A stretch of 64,000 bases of DNA from Mikania micrantha (taxonomy: Eukaryota; Streptophyta; Magnoliopsida; Asterales; Asteraceae). The notes beneath the pieces are model-generated. The model was not told where the DNA came from. It saw only the letters and a program-made list of their open reading frames with translations, and ran no database searches. The DNA lies in NCBI GenBank assembly GCA_009363875.1, contig CM018683.1:39330804-39394803 (forward strand), in the 5' to 3' direction. Both the position numbers and the translations under genes were made by a program. Positions 9,480-19,165 of the stretch are shown here, one piece after another (position 1 is the stretch's first letter; every line of letters starts with the position of its first letter).

Positions 9480-10080
9480 GTTCGTAACTAATTTCGACAG
9501 TGTTAGGCCTAGCCACATCATGATTCGATAACAACCAAGTTCGGGGAGTAGGGGATCAGCGAACCTCCGGTTAATCATCATGGGTTCGGCCCAGCCAGGT
9601 CCAGGTTCGGCCAAAACAAATTTGCATGGCTAGTTTCGATGAAAAGGAGAGGTTCGCTGCCATAGGGTTCGTATGATGGAAACTTCGCCCAGCTGTGGTT
9701 CGGCTAGGTCGCAGGGGTTCCGCCAATCTGATGGCTACGTCCGGCACAAGGTTCCACCCTAGGTTCGACCTTATAAGGGTCATCCGCTAGGGTTCACCAT
9801 TCTCTGGTTCGCAGGTGAATGGAAGGTTTGTGGCCCATGGAGGGTTCGGCAGTCCTGGGTTCGTGAGGTCGCAGGTTCGGTCTCATCATGTTTGGGGTTC
9901 CAACTCGCCTAGAGGGAAGGTTCGGTTCCCTGGGTTCGCCCAGCAGAGTTCGTGGATTCATGGGTCATTGGAACAAAGGTTCGGCTCTCATGTGCGACCG
10001 GGTAAGAGAAGGTTCGGACCTGCTAGGGTTCGGCTAGTCGGAGGTTCGCCAACCTGCAACCCTTGGGAACCAAACCTGCC
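9480..10080 (-). repeat. GGTTCG motif tract in the E2 LTR
   Basis: At least 15 GGTTCG sites (plus strand), commonly GGTTCGGC, spaced about 15-60 bp. It lies just downstream of the candidate donor at 10250, inside predicted intron 1. The hexamer is the same as in the unrelated copia element E1. Confidence 0.8.
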
Positions 10081-11032
10081 AATCACCATCTCCATTTAAT
10101 CTCTTTCAAGTTGCAGATTCGAACCATATTATCCTACACTTCGCTATGATCTCATTTATAGGTGTTAATGTGATGAGATCAGGTTCACAAAGTAGGTTTA
10201 TTACCATAGGTTTAAAGTAGAAAAACCAAAAAGTAAGTTGCACGATTTACCTCTCAAACGTGTTCAAATGCTTGATTCCTCCACAGGTTCTTGTTCTCCT
10301 CGATCACATGGTCGTTTAGGCTCCAAGATCTCTTGAATTGGTTGTGAATTGAAGGAGAAAATGTAGATAGAAGGTAGAGAGAGAAAGGGGTGGCGGGTTG
10401 GGTTGTTTAGAGAGAGAAAGAAGCTTGGGAAAGTGGAAGAGATGGAAGGTTTTCCATCATTTATACACCGTGTCGTTCCCGCGTGCTCGGTCTCGCTTAT
10501 TTCGCGATAAAAATCATTAGATGCTCGGTTTTGCTCGAAAACATATTTAAAACTTAAAACTTTCAAATAATTATGTTTCGTGTTAATAAAAATGATTTTA
10601 ATTAAAGTTGTTGCGTAAAAAGGATTTCGTTTTCTTTTGTTGAATTATTTAATTAATAAAACCATTCGTTCGAATCCGTCTTAGGTTGTGATTCCTAATA
10701 AACGTTTTTAATCCTTTTTCTTAATTTAATATCGTTAAATATTATTTCGTTATCTCGTCGAAACACGTTACTCATGTACGTATTCGTAATGATCGTTACC
10801 TTTCCGAATCCAACGCTCTTATCGTACTTCAATTCGATTTACGATTTATGGAATGTCGTTTCAGTATATATTATTCTTAATAATTATATTCGTGTGAATC
10901 GTCACCCACGCGAATACATTATTAAGTTGATATTTCTGATATAACATTCCAGTATCATTTTCCTTATTTAATTATCTTGAATATTATAATCTCCCAATCC
11001 AAAACCCACTAAACCATATTACTGACACATCC

Positions 11033-11125
11033 GTGATAGACCGAAATATGCATATGTATAGGGCATATGTAGGGGTCAGTCGCAACTGCCCCAGCCACCG
11101 TCCCACCGCTATTTTGATAAACCAT
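11033..11125 (-). repeat. TATGCCCTATA hairpin module in the E2 LTR
   Basis: The plus strand reads ATATGC, 11 bases, GCATAT, a 6-bp stem, then a GTCAGTCGCAACTGCCCCAG block. It is related to modules in the E2 leader, the E3 LTR and the E7 LTRs. Stem bases differ between families but remain paired. Confidence 0.6.
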
Positions 11126-11420
11126 GACCATGCGTCCTTGACTATGTTTAGCAACCAAACGATAACAAAATCCAAATTCCTTTCCATTTCAAACCAAAAT
11201 CCATAATCTGTGAATTCAACTGCGATAAACTCTCTGGTTCTGTTTAGTTGTGTTTCAACTAAACTTCCCATGGTTTAGGTATCTAATAATAAGTTTTCAA
11301 TTTGTATACCAATATAGGTAATAATAACATCAAATAATGAATCATTATAAATAATTATCATATCAGGTCGTAACAGTAAAATTACACATGTACGGACAAA
11401 CCGAAATACAGTGATGTTAC

Positions 11421-11620
11421 TCATAACTGTTGCATTTTCTACACTTCACAGTAGCAGGATGATGATATTTGCATTGTGCACACTGAGGATGCACTCCAAC
11501 ATAATGTTTGGGTGCAGCATCAGCATGTGCTGTAGTAGCTTGTCTCAAAGGGGTGGCCATCACATAGTTCTTGACGACCTTTTGCTTCTTCTTCTGATGA
11601 TGTTCGGGCTTCTTGGACGA
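11421..11620 (-). pseudogene. E3 Gag, start of zinc-knuckle region
   Basis: The minus-strand frame gives NYVMATPLRQA, then YVGVHPQCAQCKYHHPA and CRKCNSYE, where the first knuckle is cut by the E2 LTR. It matches the E7 segment HPLCNKCQYNHA. It is separated from the fragment above by the stop at 11621. Confidence 0.7.
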
Positions 11621-11887
11621 TTATTCTTTAGCTTTACCCGAGTCTTTCTTCAGAACTTCTGATTTCACCATTACATCAGTGAGTTTAGCTGATAAGGAGA
11701 TGGTTGACTCCAGAGTTGGAGGGTTTGCAGCCAGTACAATGCCATGAATGCAGGATGGTAATCCTCCCACGTATCTATGAATCAGCCTTTCCAGAGTCGG
11801 CACCATCTCTGGCACCAAAGCTACCAGCTCATGATAGCGAGTAGTGAAAGTCATGTCGTTTGCCCCTCTCATTACATGATTGGACAT
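11621..11887 (-). CDS. gag: E3 Gag, capsid C-terminal fragment
   Basis: 88 codons with YHELVALVPEMVPTLERLI and RYVGGLPSCIHGIVLAANP, the standard end of a plant gypsy capsid domain. E7 has the same block (36054-36290). It ends at a stop after DSGKAKE. The previous fragment shifts frame near 11890-11930. Confidence 0.8.
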   Translation of the reverse strand: MSNHVMRGANDMTFTTRYHELVALVPEMVPTLERLIHRYVGGLPSCIHGIVLAANPPTLESTISLSAKLTDVMVKSEVLKKDSGKAKE

Positions 11888-11895
11888 TTCAATCT

Positions 11896-12486
11896 CTAGC
11901 TTTTGAATTTCATGCCTTGGACAGATTCATTCCTCAGGAGGATTTTGAAATCTACCCAAGGCATAGCCAGTGCTTCTTCTCTGCCTCTAGCTCTTATCTG
12001 CAAGTTCCACCATGTTAAGGCCCGCTTGCTAAAAGATCCAGCAGCATAGCGAACCTTTTGGTGTTCTGGACAACCACTGATGTCTAGTGTAGTCTCCATC
12101 TTCTCTAGCCAATGGATTAATCCAACGGCTCCTTCAACACCGCTAAAGCTTGGCGGTTTCAATCCTACGAACGATTTGTAGGAATAGTCTGAAGCAGTGC
12201 CAGTGTTTCCACTAGCTTCCCCCGTAGTATACCCGGAGTTGTTACCGTGGCCTTGAATTCTGTTGATCATCTCCGGGATAACATCCTTCATCTGGTTAGT
12301 CAGCTGATTGCTCAGTAATGTTGCAAAGGCAACAGTAGCAGGATCGAGAGCTGGAGTTGCATTTGGGTTTGGAGGAGGAATGAGTGGAGGAGGAGGAGGC
12401 GGTGGTGAATCAGGTGGCGTAGGTGTTGATGAGTGAGGTGAATGCGGTGTCGGTGGTAACAGAGAAAGCTGTCTTCTAGGCGGCAT
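11896..12486 (-). CDS. gag: E3 Gag, N-terminal part
   Basis: The start is taken at ATG 12486 (MPPRRQ). An upstream in-frame extension to 12552 exists but is not supported by the related elements. A Pro-rich stretch (about residues 10-45) is followed by the capsid-like domain: YSYKSFVGLKPPSFSG, GLIHWLEKMETTLD, CPEHQKVRYAAGSFSKRALT. It aligns closely with E7 Gag at 35436. The frame degenerates at LLRNESVQGMK. Confidence 0.85.
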   Translation of the reverse strand: MPPRRQLSLLPPTPHSPHSSTPTPPDSPPPPPPPLIPPPNPNATPALDPATVAFATLLSNQLTNQMKDVIPEMINRIQGHGNNSGYTTGEASGNTGTASDYSYKSFVGLKPPSFSGVEGAVGLIHWLEKMETTLDISGCPEHQKVRYAAGSFSKRALTWWNLQIRARGREEALAMPWVDFKILLRNESVQGMKFKS

Positions 12487-12642
12487 TCTGATCATAACCA
12501 AAAGAATATTGGTTAGTTCAGTGATCGAATGCAGAAGACACAATGCAAGCATAAATCCTATGTTCTCTATATGAGGGTCCCTAAGTTATAGTCTAGGCCA
12601 AACCATTTTAAGTAAATGGCCTATTATTCTCTATAACCTTGA

Positions 12643-12654
12643 GCTCTAATACCA
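12643..12654 (-). promoter_or_regulatory. E3 primer binding site (mutated)
   Basis: The minus strand reads TGGTATTAGAGC, one C-to-T change from the Met-tRNA PBS. It lies 3 bp after the LTR end. Confidence 0.85.
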
Positions 12655-13109
12655 ATCTGTCACACCCCGAGCCGGCGGGCCGGATCGTGTGTCCCGTCGG
12701 GCGGAAGGTTCCCGGGGCACGATATCATGAGTGATAATCGTGATGATCAGATTGGTTACATAGCATCAACATTGAGAATAACTAAAGCAGAATATAGCAT
12801 TAAACTAGGATTACAAAGTTAAATTACAAATGTCAATGTTTGATAATTTAACTAAGTAAACCTATCAAAAGTGATTCATAACAATCACAAAATATGTGGT
12901 TCACAAAAACTACTAGGTCCTCTAGCTTAGCATCCTAGCATGCATTCCTGAGCCTTAGCTTAATCCTGTACATCACCTGAGAAAGCATGAAAGAAAACAA
13001 AATCAACACATTGGTTGGTGAGTTCATATAGTGTAGTAGTTCAAAAATGGCTTTTGCAAAACCTTTTCGGTAACAACCTTAACCTCATTAACATCACTTG
13101 TGATATCCA

Positions 13110-13190
13110 ATTCGGTATGCTTATTTATAGGGCATACGAAAGGGTCTAGCCTACAACCCGCCCAGACGCCATCCCACCACATACTAAACC
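13110..13190 (-). repeat. TATGCCCTATA hairpin module in the E3 LTR
   Basis: The plus strand reads GGTATGC, an 11-base loop, GCATACG, followed by a block containing CGCCATCCCACCAC. It is the counterpart of the two modules in each E7 LTR. Confidence 0.65.
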
Positions 13191-13300
13191 ACATATGACA
13201 TTGTTGTTAATGATAGTTAAGCATTTTACCTACCATCCAATTCCATTCCCATCATAGCTTTAGCATTCTGTTCATAGTATACAAATTTATAGCATTCACG

Positions 13301-13610
13301 TAGCCTGGCATTTACGTATCTTGTGCGCAGATACTAGCTTTGCATTAGCATAGTTAAGCATTTACGTACCTTACGAATAGATACAAGCTTTGCATTAGCA
13401 TAGTTTAGCATTTACGTATCTCATGAATAGATACAAGCTTTCCATTAGCAAAGTTTAGCATTTACTTATCTCATGAATAGATACAAGCTTTGCATTAGCA
13501 TAGTTTAGCATTTACGTATCTCATGAATAGATACAAGCTTTCCATTAGCATAGTTTAGCAATTACATATCTCATGAATAGATACAAGCTTTTGTTTTAGC
13601 ATCTCAAGCC
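13301..13610 (-). repeat. Six-copy 50-bp tandem repeat in the E3 LTR
   Basis: The TTTACGTATC block (plus strand) recurs at 13311, 13361, 13411, 13461, 13511 and 13561, exactly 50 bp apart, each followed by ATAGATACAAGCTTT and CATTAGCATAG with a few substitutions. The lack of unique spacers excludes a CRISPR array. Confidence 0.9.
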
Positions 13611-13825
13611 TATCAAGCATACAGGAGTTTATAGCATTTCAAGCACTTCGAGCATTCTAGCATACCAAGCATGTCAAGCATATCAAGCATATAAGTCTTT
13701 GTGAGTTTGAGAATTTAAGCGTTTGTGGTTAGTTTATAAAAGTATCTCAACATCTTAGCCTTTGCTTTCTTTGGATATTAGAAGCATCCAAGGTTTAAAG
13801 CAAAATAGTATAAAAGTATGTAGTA

Positions 13826-13945
13826 TAAGCATGTAGTCTTAGCATGTAGCATTAGAATGTGACATTAGCGTATGGCATTAGCATGTAGCATTAGCATGTA
13901 GCATTAGCATGTAGCATTAGCATATAGCATTAGCATGTAGTATTA
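13826..13945 (-). repeat. Short 13-bp tandem repeat in the E3 LTR
   Basis: Unit GCATGTAGCATTA (plus strand) in about eight imperfect copies. It shares the word GCATTAGCAT with the neighbouring 50-bp repeat, so the two may have a common origin. Confidence 0.8.
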
Positions 13946-14887
13946 TGAATAAGTATGAAAGCATTTACAAAACATTAAATATTTGTTTAAATGTATTACA
14001 TGCTTCTCAGTCCCGAAGTAAAAAAACTTGTTTGAAAAGGGACAATTAACTCACCTGTGTTGCTAAGTATGAATTACCACACATAGTGTGCACTCGTTAG
14101 TTGTAGCTTAAGTATCTTCGACACTTGAGTTGTTTTAAGAGATTCGAATACTTTAAGTCTTCATAATAGACGCAAACTAAGGGTTGGTCTCGTCGTGAAA
14201 CTAAGTGTCCTATGTTGCTAATGAGTTTCCATGATTCTTTGTAACCAAATTACTACATTTCCCGTTTATAACCCTTGTCCCATAGGTAGTGACTATGAAA
14301 CCTTAGCTATGTAAAGTCTGTGTTAGATGTATTTAAAGTCTTTAATTAAAATATTCTGAATAGATCTTTCAAAGTCAAACCCTTATGTTACAATCGTTTA
14401 ATTAATTTAAGAAAGTTTATCATTGATTTCATTTACTAAAACCATAATTTATTTTAAGAAAATCATAAGTTAGCTTGTTAGACTTTAAGTTAATCCAGTT
14501 TGATCAACTCTCAGCCTATAGTTAAGTCTTAGCTTCCTTTGTTTCTTGAATCATTCGTGTGTACAACTTAGCTTATAAAGTTCAACGAACTACCCAACCG
14601 AGTTGTATATGATATGGAATTTACTAAGTATCGGTGTTAATAACTAGCACTAACACTAAGTTAAATTCCTTGATTCTTGTAACTCATTCTTTATGGTTGT
14701 AATAGTTAAAACCCTTAATGGTGTTGCATTAATCTTTGTTTACTCTCAATCCCATGTGATAGACAAGATATAGGTTTAGCATTTGTTTAGCAAAATATTG
14801 GTGTCTTAATCATGAATAGCTTATAAGATTATCACCTTTGTTTAAAACTAGGTTGGTTTGTTTAGGAAAACCCTAATAATTTCCCAT

Positions 14888-14932
14888 GCACACACACACA
14901 CCATGCATGAGTGTGTGTGTGTGTGTGAGTGT
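14888..14932 (-). repeat. (CA)n / (TG)n inverted microsatellite
   Basis: A CA run at about 14888-14901, then CATGCATGA, then a GT run at about 14911-14927. Both arms are complementary and could form a hairpin in RNA or a cruciform in DNA. It lies within candidate intron 1 of the E3 LTR. Confidence 0.8.
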
Positions 14933-14984
14933 TTATACTTTCCAGATGCCTCATAGTGTAGTCACCTTCTTCTAACCCTCCTGT

Positions 14985-15300
14985 TCTCGGTTCGGTTAAC
15001 CTCTAATCCAAAGGTCCTTGGGCCAAATGCGTTTGGCCGAAGGGACTTAACCCGACTAGCACAGCCAACCGAAGAAGCATACTGGCCGAATAAGGACTGT
15101 CCTAGGCCGAATGGTGCTTTGCCGAAGAAGGTTGCTGAATAAGATGTTGAACGATTGAGACTCGATCCGAATGGGAGACTGCCGAATGGAGGCCGTATGA
15201 GACCTGGCCGAAGGAACCTGGTTCGGGAGGATAGCTTTGGCCATCTGACCCAAGCAATTCGGTCGGCCTGTTTGGAGCCATTAGGCCTCACAAACCCATT
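14985..15300 (-). repeat. TTCGGCC/GGCCGAA motif tract in the E3 LTR
   Basis: More than ten GGCCGAA, CCGAATGG or ATTCGG sites in both orientations. It lies just downstream of the candidate donor at 15481, as in E2 and E7. The motif variant matches that of the copia elements E4, E6 and E8. Confidence 0.75.
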
Positions 15301-16274
15301 CAGTTGCAGCCATCTAAATCTGAGTTTTAAGGCTGTCCCACAATATCCCACCCATCCTTACATCTCCTAAAGTGTTTTAGTGTTGTTTCCCTAAGATTTG
15401 AGGGGTTGTATCCGTGTTTCATGGTGTGGTTCGAGCTTAGGTTAGAAAACCCTAAAAACGCATCAAAAGATAGATTTTTACCTCAAATCAAACGGTTCAA
15501 TGCTTGGATCGACTGTAATTTCGAGTTCTACGTGATGTGGTGGTCGTTTAGACACCAAGATCTCTTGATTTGGTTGAGAAATGAAGGAGATAAAATGTGG
15601 GTTTCTAGAGAGAGAGTTTAGAGAGAGAAAAGGACGGTGAGATGAGAGAGAGTGGGTAGTTAGGGAGGAAGAAGGGAGTTTAATGCTCTCTTAAATGCTT
15701 CCTAATACTCGGGTATGTTCGGGTTCGTTCAGTTTCGGGTAGACACGTCGGTTTCGTTTTGTTTTCGTGTCGAACGTCTCGGTTTTAATATAAGATTTAT
15801 CGAATTAATTTAGATTGTGATTCCTAATAAATTAACTAAATATCTTTCGTTTATTTTAAGTTTCCGAAAACATTTAATTTACGGTTTAATCGAATCGCCA
15901 CCCGTACGAATACGACGATAACTACACTTTTCAATATGGTTTTCTAATTATTTGACATCATTAAAAACGTTAAACTTTCAGATGTATTCATACAGATCGC
16001 CACCAATACGAATAATCCGTCCATTTAGCATTCCTGTAACGACGTCCGTTATTGCTTTGTTCTATTCAACCTCGCATACGTGTATACAAAATACCATATT
16101 AACAAGCATTCGTGTGTCAATTCAATGTCGTCTAATATGTTTCTGACTGTTAAACCGTGAGAGTTAATCAGATTGCTGAAACAATTGCATAATAGTTTAG
16201 TATCAAGCATGAGTTACTGTGCAAGTTACTGTGCAGATCACTGTTCCGGTTACGTTTCCAGCACTGATGTTACA

Positions 16275-16760
16275 CTACCCATGCCTCTTCACAATCAATA
16301 CCCGGTTCAAAGTATAGCAAGCATTAGCAACAGCTTCGTTCTAGAATTGAACCGGTAGGGAGGAATCAGCAAGCATAGTCTGAGCAGCCTCAATTAATGT
16401 TCTGTTCTTTCGCTCAGCAACACCATTCATCTGTGGGACAAACGAAGCACTGAACTGCTGAATAATACCACGTTCATTGCAGAAAGTCTCACATAGTGTG
16501 ATTCTTGAATTCAGTCATATTATCTGTTCTGAGCATGCGAACCTTGAGCTTATACAGCGATTCAAGTTAGCGACAAGAACTTGAACACATTCAAACGTTT
16601 CAGATTTCTCCTTCATAAAGAACACCCAAGAATATCTGGAGTACTCATCAGTGATAACTAAGAGTATTGATCTCCAGCAATGCTCTTGTGGTTGACAGAA
16701 CCAAACAGATCCATGTGGAGAAGCTCATGGAGAACAGTAATTGAATGGTACTTCTTAGGC
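16275..16760 (-). pseudogene. E4 integrase catalytic core, degenerate
   Basis: Several frames on the minus strand give SWVFFMKEKSETF, then a D-N-x-TEF block where E6 has E-N-G-TEF, then QMNGVAERKNRT and NEAV-NACYTLNRVLI, the end of a copia integrase core. Frameshifts and stops occur around 16500-16700. Compared with E6 (44482-45000), it retains the second catalytic Asp but has NMT instead of NGT. It ends at KRHG, where the E3 LTR starts. Confidence 0.75.
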
Positions 16761-16762
16761 TT

Positions 16763-17128
16763 TTAAGACTTCTTGGTTTGCTTTCCCTTCTTGCATGAAA
16801 CACAGACACTAGACAACTTCAAAATTTTCAAACTCACACCCTTAACCAGATAATTGTGTACCAGATGATTCATCTTCCTCAAACTCAAATGACCCATCTT
16901 CTTATGCCACAGAATGGAATCTTTCTCTGTAGCCTTGGACATAAAACATGAAGCTCTATAAGATGTAGTTGAAGCTGTGGCCATGCTGAGGACATACAAA
17001 TCTTGCTTTCTTAGAGCAGACATCAGAATCCAGTCTTCAGGAATTTTAATGCCTTGCTTGAGAATGTAACAGCTGGAGTCATAAAAAAGAACTTTGTACT
17101 TCTTGTCACGAATCTGTGAAACTGACAA
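16763..17128 (-). CDS. E4 GAG-pre-integrase / HHCC zinc domain
   Basis: 121 codons: VSQIRDKKYKVLFYDSSCYI, then WHKKMGHLSLRKMNHL and CVSCKKGKQTKKS, the copia integrase HHCC zinc-binding domain (His, His about 3-5 apart, Cys-X2-Cys at the end). It follows the protease in the usual copia order PR-IN-RT-RH. A stop replaces Asn-Asn-Leu between this frame and the protease frame. Confidence 0.85.
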   Translation of the reverse strand: MSVSQIRDKKYKVLFYDSSCYILKQGIKIPEDWILMSALRKQDLYVLSMATASTTSYRASCFMSKATEKDSILWHKKMGHLSLRKMNHLVHNYLVKGVSLKILKLSSVCVSCKKGKQTKKS

Positions 17129-17137
17129 TAGATTGTT

Positions 17138-17365
17138 CTACACCTGCTTCACATATCTGACCTTGTCAAATGAAACTTTCCCATTTGAAAGAATACCCTC
17201 TCCTGTAATAAATCCGCCTTTGTCACCAGTAAAGGCCACATATCCTCCATTAATAGCATGAACATCAGAAAGAAGTGATATGTCTCTAGTCATGTGCCTT
17301 GATGCCCCACTATCAATGATCCAAGTGCTGTTAAGAGCAGCATTTGGGGCAACTTGCACAAACAC
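17138..17365 (-). CDS. E4 aspartic protease
   Basis: 75 codons with STWIIDSGASRHMT, the copia protease active site Asp-Ser-Gly-Ala, and GGFITGEGILSNGKVSFDKV downstream. All triad residues are present. The frame ends at KQV, where the family continues ENNLLSVSQI. It is about 91% alike by eye with the E6 copy in this stretch. Confidence 0.85.
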   Translation of the reverse strand: MFVQVAPNAALNSTWIIDSGASRHMTRDISLLSDVHAINGGYVAFTGDKGGFITGEGILSNGKVSFDKVRYVKQV

Positions 17366-17432
17366 AAACTATTAGTTCAATTTGGGAACCCAAGCTTTTA
17401 CAGTCTGGGTTGATCCAATGAGTAACATCAAT

Positions 17433-17615
17433 TCATTTTCCATCTGGGGTCGCCTTATCTGGAGGATTTAAAAATGAAGTCTCATAAGACTTGACTTTCC
17501 AGATTGTGTTTTTGCAAAAATATTTTTTCAAATAAATGGATGATGGTTTGGTTTGTTTGACATTAACAACCTTTGGGACATCAAAATTAACAACTTTCCC
17601 TTTACCCTTGTCCAA
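17433..17615 (-). pseudogene. E4 Gag C-terminal tail fragment
   Basis: 60 codons, Lys-rich, with SSIYLKKYFCKNTIWKVKS, matching SLYLKKSFSKNTVWMAKS of E6 (45423-45646). This segment lies between gag and protease. Frameshifted on both sides. Confidence 0.6.
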
Positions 17616-17661
17616 AAATTTAATAGGAATGGGTTGTTTGGGCTTTCCAGACTTGACATAT

Positions 17662-19119
17662 TTAACAAAATACTGATTTTGTTTTCTGGATGGTGCAATT
17701 TTTGGTCTGATCAGATGAGGACAAAATCTGACAACATGTCCAGGTGAACCACCTCAAAAAAACTCTTTTGTATTTGAGATGAAATTGTTTGGGTTTAGAA
17801 CAAGACTGTTTATTTTGATGAAAAGCATTTGGTTTTGTTATGTTTTGCTTAAAACCCAACCCCTTAGTCCCATTAAAAACAAGGTTGTCTACATTGATGG
17901 ACTCACTTGCTTCACCCTCCTGTGAAGACTTCACAAAGCGCATAGCTTTGGATAACTTTGAAGACATGATTGTCTTAGATGAGATTGGGTCAAACTTTGA
18001 GACACTAGATGTCTGATTCTTAGTACAAGACACTTGAGGAGAAACATCACACTCATCCTCAGAATCAGAGACCCAATCTTCAACCACTCCCTCCACAAAA
18101 GATTCCTCAGACAATGAGGAACCCTCATCTGAAATAATCCCAATAGGATCAATAACTAATGTAGTTATCACTTGAAATTCTTTAATCTCTTTGTCATTTG
18201 GAGAATTAACAAAGCAATTCAAGATTGGTGGAAGGCAATGATTGTATTTTGTTTCTTTTCCCTTACCCTTATGATCAGTCCCTCTTCTGATCATATGCTT
18301 AATGATATAAGAGGAGCTTTCATAGCTCTTGAGCTTCTGACTTAAGGTTTCATAGTCACACTCAACTATGGCTAATTTCTTCTTTATATCATTGATGGTA
18401 TTGAGAAAAGAAGTAATTGCATCCTGCTTATTCAGCACAGTGATCTCAGCCTCATGCAATTTCCTGTTTAAAAGCTCAATTTTAGCATGAAAATCTTTTA
18501 CATTTGATTTTAAAACTTTGTTTGCTTCAATGCACTGGTTGAGATCACTAATCATATCAGCATTGTGTTGCATATAAGCCAGAACCTTACTTTCAAGATC
18601 AACACATTTAAAGCAATCAGAATAAGATGAGGAACGTTCATCATATACCTGATCTGACTGAGATGAAGCAGAGGTATTCACCATCAAAGCAAACTGAGTA
18701 GCAGATTGTTCTTCAAATTCAGCATTTGATTCTCCTTGAGTTTCTGAATCTGAAGTGCTTTCTGATTCTGATCCTGAAGATTCATCCAGACTTGTCTTTT
18801 TTTCTTCAGAACTATCTTCATCTCTAGATCCAGCAGCTTCTTTTATCTCTGCAACACAAGCTTTATCTGTTCCACCCTTTTCAGAGTTGAATCTGAAGTC
18901 CCAGTTTTCTACCTCATCATTCTGTACCATAAGTGCCTTATTTGCATTGGATGAACTGGCTTGAGCGGGAGTATCAGTTGGTACTAATCTCCTCTCTGGA
19001 TTGGCAGCTGATGATCTCTGGTTCTGAAAAGGAATGTGATTACCCATCTTCTTGGGCTTGTTGAACTGTTTTGCAAAATGACTTTTATCTCCACAGTTGC
19101 AGCAAGTGATAGATGGCAT
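17662..19119 (-). CDS. gag: E4 Gag, zinc knuckle plus long acidic/coiled-coil tail
   Basis: 485 codons. The zinc knuckle near residue 6 reads CCNCGDKSHFAKQF: the first Cys, second Cys and His are kept, but the last Cys is Phe. A Ser/Glu-rich acidic part follows (about residues 95-140), then a long Leu/Lys/Glu-rich region with heptad character (about 165-275), then a second acidic Ser-rich part (about 340-370). Long gag tails of this kind are found in some Sirevirus-like copia gags. The end of the frame after residue about 450 drifts into another frame. Confidence 0.75.
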   Translation of the reverse strand: MPSITCCNCGDKSHFAKQFNKPKKMGNHIPFQNQRSSAANPERRLVPTDTPAQASSSNANKALMVQNDEVENWDFRFNSEKGGTDKACVAEIKEAAGSRDEDSSEEKKTSLDESSGSESESTSDSETQGESNAEFEEQSATQFALMVNTSASSQSDQVYDERSSSYSDCFKCVDLESKVLAYMQHNADMISDLNQCIEANKVLKSNVKDFHAKIELLNRKLHEAEITVLNKQDAITSFLNTINDIKKKLAIVECDYETLSQKLKSYESSSYIIKHMIRRGTDHKGKGKETKYNHCLPPILNCFVNSPNDKEIKEFQVITTLVIDPIGIISDEGSSLSEESFVEGVVEDWVSDSEDECDVSPQVSCTKNQTSSVSKFDPISSKTIMSSKLSKAMRFVKSSQEGEASESINVDNLVFNGTKGLGFKQNITKPNAFHQNKQSCSKPKQFHLKYKRVFLRWFTWTCCQILSSSDQTKNCTIQKTKSVFC

Positions 19120-19165
19120 ATCAAATCCAAACTTGAATTCTTTTTCAGATTGATGTCTTTCCTAG

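Larger units (their letters stand above)
8232..10251 (-). promoter_or_regulatory. E2 LTR candidate leader introns
   Basis: Read on the minus strand. The donor GAGAG|GTAAAT has its exon end at 10251. A candidate acceptor TTGTTTAG ends at 8982. A middle exon (8981-8921, about 61 nt) contains GCGCGCATT. Then come a strong donor CTCAG|GTGAGT at 8920 and an acceptor TTTACATATTTCAG ending at 8232. E3 and E7 have the same order of signals. No transcript data, so this is a prediction. Confidence 0.5.
4283..11420 (-). mobile_element. E2: truncated Ty3/gypsy element, 5' LTR to RT
   Basis: On the minus strand it holds a 5' LTR (about 11420-7939), the PBS, a 1.47-kb leader, gag, protease, and RT up to the motif NAPAVFMHLMN, where E1 interrupts it. 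The remainder of pol would lie beyond E1's 5' LTR, outside the window. E2 begins inside the gag of E3, so it inserted there. It carries several stops and frameshifts and is dead. Confidence 0.85.
7939..11420 (-). repeat. E2 5' LTR (about 3.48 kb)
   Basis: The minus-strand end is TGTTACA at 7939, three bases before the PBS. The start is near 11420, where gag of E3 stops and the sequence reads TAACATCAC; the expected leading TG is altered, so this edge is uncertain by a few bases. Content in transcription order: hairpin module (11033-11125), U3, CT-rich 5' UTR (10425-10372), candidate donor (10250), GGTTCG tract (10080-9480), small exon, 70-bp repeats, acceptor. The short ORFs at 9571-9783 and 9815-10099 are translations of the motif tract and not genes. 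Confidence 0.75.
12977..15482 (-). promoter_or_regulatory. E3 LTR candidate leader introns
   Basis: Minus strand: donor TTTGAG|GTAAAAATC at 15482/15481; acceptor AACAACTCAAG ending at 14124; middle exon 14123-14055 (69 nt); donor ACACAG|GTGAGT at 14055/14054; acceptor CATGCTTTCTCAG ending at 12977. Exon 2 has exactly the E7 length, and the flanking signals align. Intron sizes would be about 1358 and 1078 nt. Confidence 0.55.
11421..16274 (-). mobile_element. E3: truncated Ty3/gypsy element, 5' LTR to gag
   Basis: On the minus strand the 5' LTR runs 16274-12658, followed by the PBS and gag to about 11421, where E2 begins. Pol is not present here and would lie beyond E2. The E3 LTR and gag are the same broad family as E7 (LTR ends in GGGGTGTGACA; gag contains YSYKSFVG). 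It inserted into the integrase of E4. Confidence 0.85.
12658..16274 (-). repeat. E3 5' LTR (3617 bp)
   Basis: The minus strand begins TGTAACATCAGTGCTGG at 16274 and ends GGGGTGTGACA at 12658, sharing both ends with the E7 LTR. Order in transcription: U3, CT-rich 5' UTR (about 15660-15606), candidate donor (15481), TTCG tract (15300-14985), (CA)n/(TG)n hairpin, 69-nt exon (14123-14055), 13-bp repeats, 50-bp repeats, hairpin module, acceptor (12977). The small ORFs in it are chance frames. Confidence 0.9.

Noticed and set aside
9571..10099. Overlapping ORFs on both strands (70 and 94 codons) rich in Gly, Arg and Phe
   Set aside because: They are translations of the GGTTCG tract in an LTR; no homologous protein block and no conservation in E3 or E7.
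13301..13610. Regularly spaced 50-bp direct repeats resembling a CRISPR array
   Set aside because: The repeats are head-to-tail without unique spacers and lie in a plant gypsy LTR; a minisatellite explains them.
14962..15370. ORFs of 129, 65 and 71 codons across 14962-15370
   Set aside because: They read through the GGCCGAA motif tract within the predicted LTR intron; both strands are open because the motif lacks stop triplets.
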